A stretch of 64,000 nt of DNA from Phoronis australis. Its lineage: Eukaryota > Phoronida > Phoronidae. Made by a program: the position numbers and the translations under genes. The notes below the pieces were generated by a model. That model was not told the origin of the DNA, did not search any database, and was given only the letters and a program-made list of their open reading frames with translations. The stretch is from NCBI GenBank assembly GCA_002633005.1, contig NMRA01000172.1, positions 120,229 to 184,228 on the forward strand, in the 5' to 3' direction. Of the stretch, positions 58,412 to 64,000 are shown piece by piece. Within the stretch, counting starts at the first letter, position 1, and each line of letters starts with the position of its first letter.

Positions 58412-61400
58412 TCAAATCTGCCAAACTTTATTGAACTGATCCATTTCATCACCTTCATAGTCCCTGAATTCTTTAAGGAATACAGTCAATGGCTTCGACC
58501 GGGATTCCAACAATGTTGACAGTGTCACGCGAGACTCTAAGGACATGTCCGTATTATCATACACATCTAAGAAGCACAACAGTTGACACGTCTCCACAAG
58601 GTGAAGTATTGCAGAGCCGGATATGTTGGGACAGTTGAACAAACTGAGGTGGCTCAATGCATCTCTCGAGTATTTACAGATGGTTGATATAGATGTATCT
58701 GTGACATGATGGCAGCATGATAAATTGAGACTCTGCAGCAAACTCAGGTTCTGAAAACACAAAATGTCAGTAATGATTCAAACACCCACATAGCGCTAAT
58801 TGAGTCAAGTCAAAATGGTGTACCTCCCTCAAAGTGAATAAATGGTGTAAGAAGCTGTGAATCTTCCCACTCAAGTAATCTGTGAACTTCATTTGCTCCA
58901 CGCATGGTTTTATCAAATGTAATCAATGCTAACACATTAAAAAATGCAAGGGCTCCACTCAAAACATGAATGGTTTTCCATCATGGTACTGAACGGTCTT
59001 TAAAATGAATTTGAATTGTTCAACCTTTAAAACTCTTTCGCTAAAATACTTAGAAAAACGTGCTGAAATAATATGTCAAGTTATTTGGAACTTGTTACTG
59101 AATGAGCGTGGTTTCAAAAATACCTCTCATTTCCCTAAAAGTAAAATACTTATGACTCTGACACTACCGTAGTACATCTTGTGTATTTACACTGGCTAAC
59201 CTCAGTTTCACAATATCCGACGTCTGTTTGACGAAAAGTGACTAAGACTTACACACAGAAATTAGGTGTTTTACTCCAGAAGAAAACTATTTCTGAAAAG
59301 AATTAAAACTAATTTTAGCAAACAAATCAAGTATCTGATAGAATATATCCCTAATTGTCGCTTGTTGAGAAATTGTGCACAGCTCGGAATATTTCCAGGA
59401 AGTTTTGTGCCAATAGTTAGAGGACAAAACCTTAATTTGGCAATCATGAAGTCGGGGATTGTAAGACCAAATTTGTCCTCAATATCTGTTTGCATCCTCC
59501 TAACTATGAAACTAAACGACAATGCTATTTTAACATTATCTACTCTAAACAAAGTGCAGTTGTATTCATTGACAACTTGTAAACATGAAAAAATAATCTA
59601 CACATAGGTGACCTTTGCACTAATGACGTACCTCATGGCCTTGCGGGCGCACATAGCACCAAACACGTAATGTTATTCTTCAGCAACACATCACGATACT
59701 TACTAGACACATGCAGTTCCATGATTTGTAGTGGATCATTTTCACCACAAAACTCCTTCTTAAAACATTTATCAATTTTCAACCTACTTCGTATTCATAT
59801 CGTCACTATGTTGTGTTTCTAACTAATTTGGCCAAGCAATTACTAGAGATAAGGAATTAGCCTACAAGTTCAACTAAGTTTTAAGTCACTTTTCATGAAA
59901 CAGGTGAACCCCAGGCTACATACATACCTTCAAAAGTTGTTGAAGGGTGTGATCAGTAATGATGTATCCGCACCTTCGAAGGCAAAGAACTTTGAGGTGT
60001 GGGCACTGCGTGTAAATAGTTCTGATCATTCCCTGAGTAAGCACTGTGTTCCATAAGTTGAGGCACTCTATGTGGGGGTTCAGCAATATTTTTAATGCTG
60101 ATCCATTAAGTTTCTTCTTTAGTTTTAGTCGGCGAATCATGGAGCTATGAGGTAAACAAAAACCCGATATCAATTGATCGAAAGAGTTGAATTCACAGAC
60201 ATTTGGTGCAAAACATTTAATTAAAAACATTGTTTGTGGATATGGCAACAAATTCACCACCAACATGGCTGGTGGGTTAAATCTCCATTTTGGGTGATAA
60301 ATGAGAGATCACATTAAGAACATCTCAACGATGTAACAACAAAAAGACCATGTTTCTCTTTTGACTTCCAGTTTCTTATATTTCATATTCAAATCAACGA
60401 ATTTCAATTTCCAAAAGTAGAGTCGATGTAAAAACTGCTGCGTTTTCTCAGTGTTTAGCCATATGGCAAAATATTGAAACTGAAGTGAACATGAAAGATG
60501 AGCCATCAACAGACTTGTCCTCAAATGATTGGCTCTGGCCATATCAGTTTGGCTGGCAGCAGATTTGTGTCTATTGTTTGTGAGCCGTAGTGTACGCAAG
60601 GATGCAGATTTAAAGCAAGCACTAGTTGTACTACTTCATTAGTCTGGGCCATTTTATGATATTTTAAAAAGGAATTTTGAATGCTTTACCATAAAGACTA
60701 ATACACTCAATAGAAAGACAAAAAGTGTATGAAGATGATTCAATACAGTCACGGAAGTTTGATTTGTAACATAAGCCAACCCCATGAGAAAAAGGAATTT
60801 CACGCTATATGATACTGTCGCAACAGAAAACTGGGTTGAGGTGTGCGCGCAGTCAAAGAAACCGGCATAGGTATGTGCATCAGTGGAATGATTTTCCAAT
60901 TTGCCATATTTGCATATTTGCATATTGCATATTTGCATATTGCTGCTTGGAAAAAATAAATGCATAAGCCACTTTAAGCTCATAATATCAATCTTACCAT
61001 GACAAGAATCTATTTCCATTACCAAAAAGACCATCTAAACAAAAAATGGCAAATTAAGGTGCTGGCTCATTCATAAACAATGATTCAAAATTAGATGAGT
61101 GAAGGAATGTTTTTAAAACACAAAGCTCTTTGATTACGAATTCAATATTGACAGCTTAACAGCAATCAAATACCCCTTTGCAATAAGTACTTACTTGAGC
61201 AGATGTTCGTCAGGAAAGTTTTGCAAATCATAACAGTCCAAGTTGTCACAGATAACATCCATGCACTGCTCCAAGAGGCGAGCAACTTTACTGCCAGTGT
61301 GGCAAGGATTCTGTAACAAATTTAAAGCACAGCTCTGTAAACATGCCACTCAATCATGATCAACTATGCCTGGTGAATAAATGTTATAAGGGCTTTTTAG

Positions 61401-62751
61401 TGGGAATTGTATGAGAAAGACGACCTTATTTGACTATTATTACTGCCATTGTTATCATTTTTTTCACACACATAGCTTATCAATACTTCAGACTCTGATA
61501 ATCGTTGACTGAATGAAAATATCCACACCAGAACAACAGAACGGGCTTAACTCATTGATAGTTTACATAAAACTGATTAACCACTATTACCAAGCACATG
61601 CCAGGCTTGCAAGATGAGTCACTGACCACCAGCACAACAGTAAGATATATGTCCCATCTATCGTTGAAGCATCTTTTATAGACTAGTGAATGTTATTTCT
61701 TGTAAATTTTTCAGCAACTAAGATTCAGGCTGCAATCATAAATAAACTAAATCAGCTTACCCTGTGAATATGACGGCTATACAAGGACCGTACCATTACA
61801 TTTCCATTGCTGCACTTAACTTCAAATCGCTTGCCACCATGAAAGTTTGTGGAATGCCTTAGTTGGTACATGACATCATCACTAGTGAAAATGTTGAATT
61901 GTGGTAGTCTTACTAGGTCGGAAAACTGGACAAACCCTGGGAAAAAATAAAGAAACATATTACATTCACAGTCAATGTCACTTTTGCACAACAAAGGAGT
62001 ATTGGGATGTGTAATATAATGTTACCTTAGATACCTGTGCTAGCAGCTTGGCTTAGACAGGCACCTGTCTCTGCTGTCGCCTCTTAATTTGTGTGGCTGA
62101 CAGATGGGGTGACTGCCCCATAACCCTCTGTATGTTTCCATTTGACCTCAAGTACATAGACTGTAATGGTGTTCAGTCTCCTAATTTCATTGATGGTGTT
62201 GTGTGCCACCACGTTATTTCGATTCACAAGAGCGTATTCACTACAATGGACTGAAGGACTATTCGAGTTGCGGAAGTATTTGTTCAAAATGGAATAAGAC
62301 TCCAACTGCCCTTCACCAGCGTCCATCTGACTAGAAAGATACACACGGAATTTGATGGTATAGTCAGGGTTAACACGTTATGCATAATTTTCAGAAAATC
62401 TTCCGATGTACAGTCTTGATATGCCATGGTCTACCACTACCAGTGCCAGTGCGGCAGTGCCAGTGTGACGAAGAGACTGGGAAGGGCCTGGACCTTAATC
62501 CTGCTCTGTCCGACACTTTTAGTATCAATCCTGTAATGGAGTCTCAAGCATCCTTATCCATTGTCTCACAATCCGAACAAAATCCTGGGTTTTTGATATT
62601 AACTAAACTAATCTGATCAAATGATAAAAACCCAACAGTTACCATTCTGTGATACGTCCAAGCCTTCTTTTTGAGCCCCATATCTCAAAATATAACACAG
62701 TCGTTTGTCCAATCTCTCGCTTTTAGGCTTTTCACAAACTGATGCTGACAT
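58412..62751 (-). CDS. Degenerate Tpt1/KptA winged-helix domain fused to leucine-rich repeats (complete, 5 exons)
   Basis: Exons: 62643-62751, 61761-61936, 61195-61310, 59928-60144, 58412-58750; phases join exactly to 318 aa. The first in-frame ATG (62751) is preceded by an in-frame TAG. Residues 14-95 match the N-terminal half of tRNA 2'-phosphotransferase (Tpt1/KptA, animal TRPT1): LCYILRYGAQKEGL, NGFVQFSDLVRLPQF, KRFEV, VMVRS. The catalytic LRH is LRY here (His to Tyr at 24), the QGHS box is lost, and the whole C-terminal ADP-ribosyltransferase half is absent. Residues 106-133 (RLLEQCMDVI to NFPDEHLL) could be a BC-box plus Cul2-box or an F-box-like helix. Residues 155-270 are about four cysteine-type LRRs (CPHLKVLCLRRCGYIITD, LQSLNLSCCHHVTD, LSHLSLFNCPNISG). 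I know no protein with this order. Confidence 0.85.
59500..59880. repeat. Dispersed repeat, copy 2 of 2
   Basis: Second copy of 27590-27965, same strand, ending just before the exon 4 donor side of the Tpt1-LRR gene (it lies within that gene's last intron). Confidence 0.8.
60905..60945. repeat. Octamer-rich microrepeat
   Basis: atatttgcat is repeated several times, giving at least three exact ATTTGCAT, the inverse of the POU/Oct octamer ATGCAAAT, in intron 3 of the Tpt1-LRR gene. Confidence 0.7.
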
Positions 62752-63842
62752 GTCGACGTGCTCTTGAAATGTAAAAATAATTTCCTCCCCGTTTTGGCAG
62801 TTGAGCTATAAGCATTTAACCAGTCTGTAAATAAATATTTACAGTTTGCACAACAGCTGGCAACATTGTCTGCTCGAGTTGCACAACCGGATGTTTTGGT
62901 TTTCATTTCCGTATCTGAGCAAAAGAAGCGTTCGATTTCTTCTCAAATACAATAGTAATGTCAAATTATTTTCAAGAGCACCAAAACACGGGAAATGTAT
63001 GGTTTAGAATGAAACATTAAAGTTGCAATTTTCCCTTTCTGAGAGTACAAAACATGATCTTGATCGTGTTTGAGTACAGCAGTCACTCAACAGAGGGCAG
63101 TGATGTTTGCAGACTGCAGCAAGGGCTAGCAGAAAGCAGAACCAGCTAGAGAGGGTAATTCTGTCAAGAGAACACGTGCCTTGAAAACGAATTGTTGTGT
63201 GATCATTTGTGGTAATATTGGATATTTACCATTGCACTAGCCAGACAACTAGCATGTTAGCCTTGGAGTAAAGTCTTCTACTTCATAGACTTATACTAGT
63301 AGGGCCTAGTACTAGACAAGCTAGACAGATGCACAGTGACAGTGCAGGCTACAGCTAGCTGGCTGGCCGGGCTAGTTGCATTGAGTTACTCCTTGTCCAC
63401 TACATGTATCATTATAGTTTTCTACGAAGGCTACCTTAGACAGTGTGTCTATGAAATTTGGACAGACTAGTGGTCTGGCATGTTTACACTTCAACGTTAA
63501 CATTGATCTAAATTCTGAGTGTGTAGTTGACTGTGTTGTAATGTGTTGGCCCTTTGCAATTTGCATGTCTAAACTAGTGAATGAAGTAGGAACATAATGA
63601 ACTATGGACAAGATGGTATTTTGACAATCATTTGACAGACATTGTTATTTCGTGTAGCACACCGGTTTTGACTGAAGAGCCAATGTCATTCATAATTCAA
63701 TCGAACATATAGTTTTTCTTCAGTTCTAACACTTGTGTTAGCAGTCCTCGTGAATCCAAGATTTTGTCCTAGGGACCTGACAAGGACAAACTCAGGATGC
63801 GTGAGATTCCTCCATTGAATCAATATAAACGTGAGCGAGCAG
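62752..63842. other. 5' flank of the Tpt1-LRR gene
   Basis: Probable promoter side of the minus-strand gene. A longer open frame starting at 62906 overlaps exon 1 in another frame and has no family resemblance. A CTCF-like caacagagggcag lies near 63089. No other gene seen. Confidence 0.4.
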
Positions 63843-63967
63843 GCAGGGGTAGTGGGATGGGGTGCAGGCAGTGTAGTGGGATGGGGTGCAGGTAGGGGTA
63901 GTGGGATGAGGTGCAGGCAGGGGTAGTGGGATGGGGTGCAGGCAGGGGTAGTGAGATGGGGTGCAGC
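63843..63967. repeat. 25-bp G-rich minisatellite, 5 units
   Basis: Units of agtgggatggggtgcaggcaggggt. The + strand carries repeated runs of three or four G, so G-quadruplex formation is plausible. Confidence 0.85.
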
Positions 63968-64000
63968 AGAGGCGGATCTACGGGGGGGGGGTTCAGGGGG
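63966..64000. mobile_element. Left end of a ggcggatctac element (cut by window end)
   Basis: cagaggcggatctacggggg matches the left end of the element at 31733 and runs into poly-G at the last base of the window. Confidence 0.6.

Noticed and set aside
62084-62344. An 86-codon minus frame as an extra Tpt1-LRR exon
   Set aside because: Exon 1 (ending in phase 1) joins exon 2 exactly and restores the conserved NGFV, leaving no room for this segment.
62685-62906. A 73-codon minus frame beginning MKTKTSG
   Set aside because: It overlaps Tpt1-LRR exon 1 in another frame; the Tpt1 reading has strong homology and exact splice phase.
1-64000. CRISPR array or prokaryotic defence system
   Set aside because: Tandem repeats here are direct minisatellites without unique spacers, and the genes are intron-bearing animal genes.

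Overview
The window is animal nuclear DNA. It has short coding exons with GT-AG introns, often several kb long, and is AT-rich, with many tandem repeats, TIR transposons, tRNA-derived SINE heads and LINE remnants. It reads as a marine invertebrate (deuterostome or lophotrochozoan); I cannot name the species. The standard code works in every exon I joined.

Four protein genes were assembled by hand from splice sites and family similarity. (1) USP30, + strand, 3' part only (2-7165): the mitochondrial deubiquitinase, cut by the window start. (2) A ceramide synthase of CERS5/6 type, - strand, ten coding exons (40975 down to 11197), complete at 371 aa. (3) VMP1, + strand, eleven coding exons (44663-53286), 468 aa, with an extra N-terminal SAP-like motif that human VMP1 lacks. 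(4) A - strand gene of five exons (62751 down to 58412), 318 aa. It joins a degenerate Tpt1/KptA winged-helix half-domain to cysteine-type leucine-rich repeats. I do not know this architecture, and it is the most interesting item here.

USP30 and CERS converge, CERS and VMP1 diverge from a shared upstream region (about 41.0-41.65 kb), and VMP1 and the Tpt1-LRR gene converge. USP30, ceramide synthase and VMP1 have each been tied to mitophagy or autophagy, but a functional cluster is only an inference.

The rest is repeat-rich. About 7.4-9.66 kb holds a near-identical duplication joined by a single N (possible assembly artefact) plus a 90-bp minisatellite. CERS intron 1 (26.2-40.8 kb) holds LINE fragments, a TTAA-flanked element, SINE heads and minisatellites. 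At 41.8-44.2 kb there is a 750-bp tandem duplication with a long-TIR fold-back element in one copy and a 36-bp minisatellite at its end. At 48.9-49.6 kb there are nested TIR elements. At 54.5-55.7 kb a 450-bp higher-order satellite made of three ~150-bp units carries a CTCF-core-like motif in every unit. Several VMP1 and CERS splice junctions have been locally duplicated together with their splice sites.
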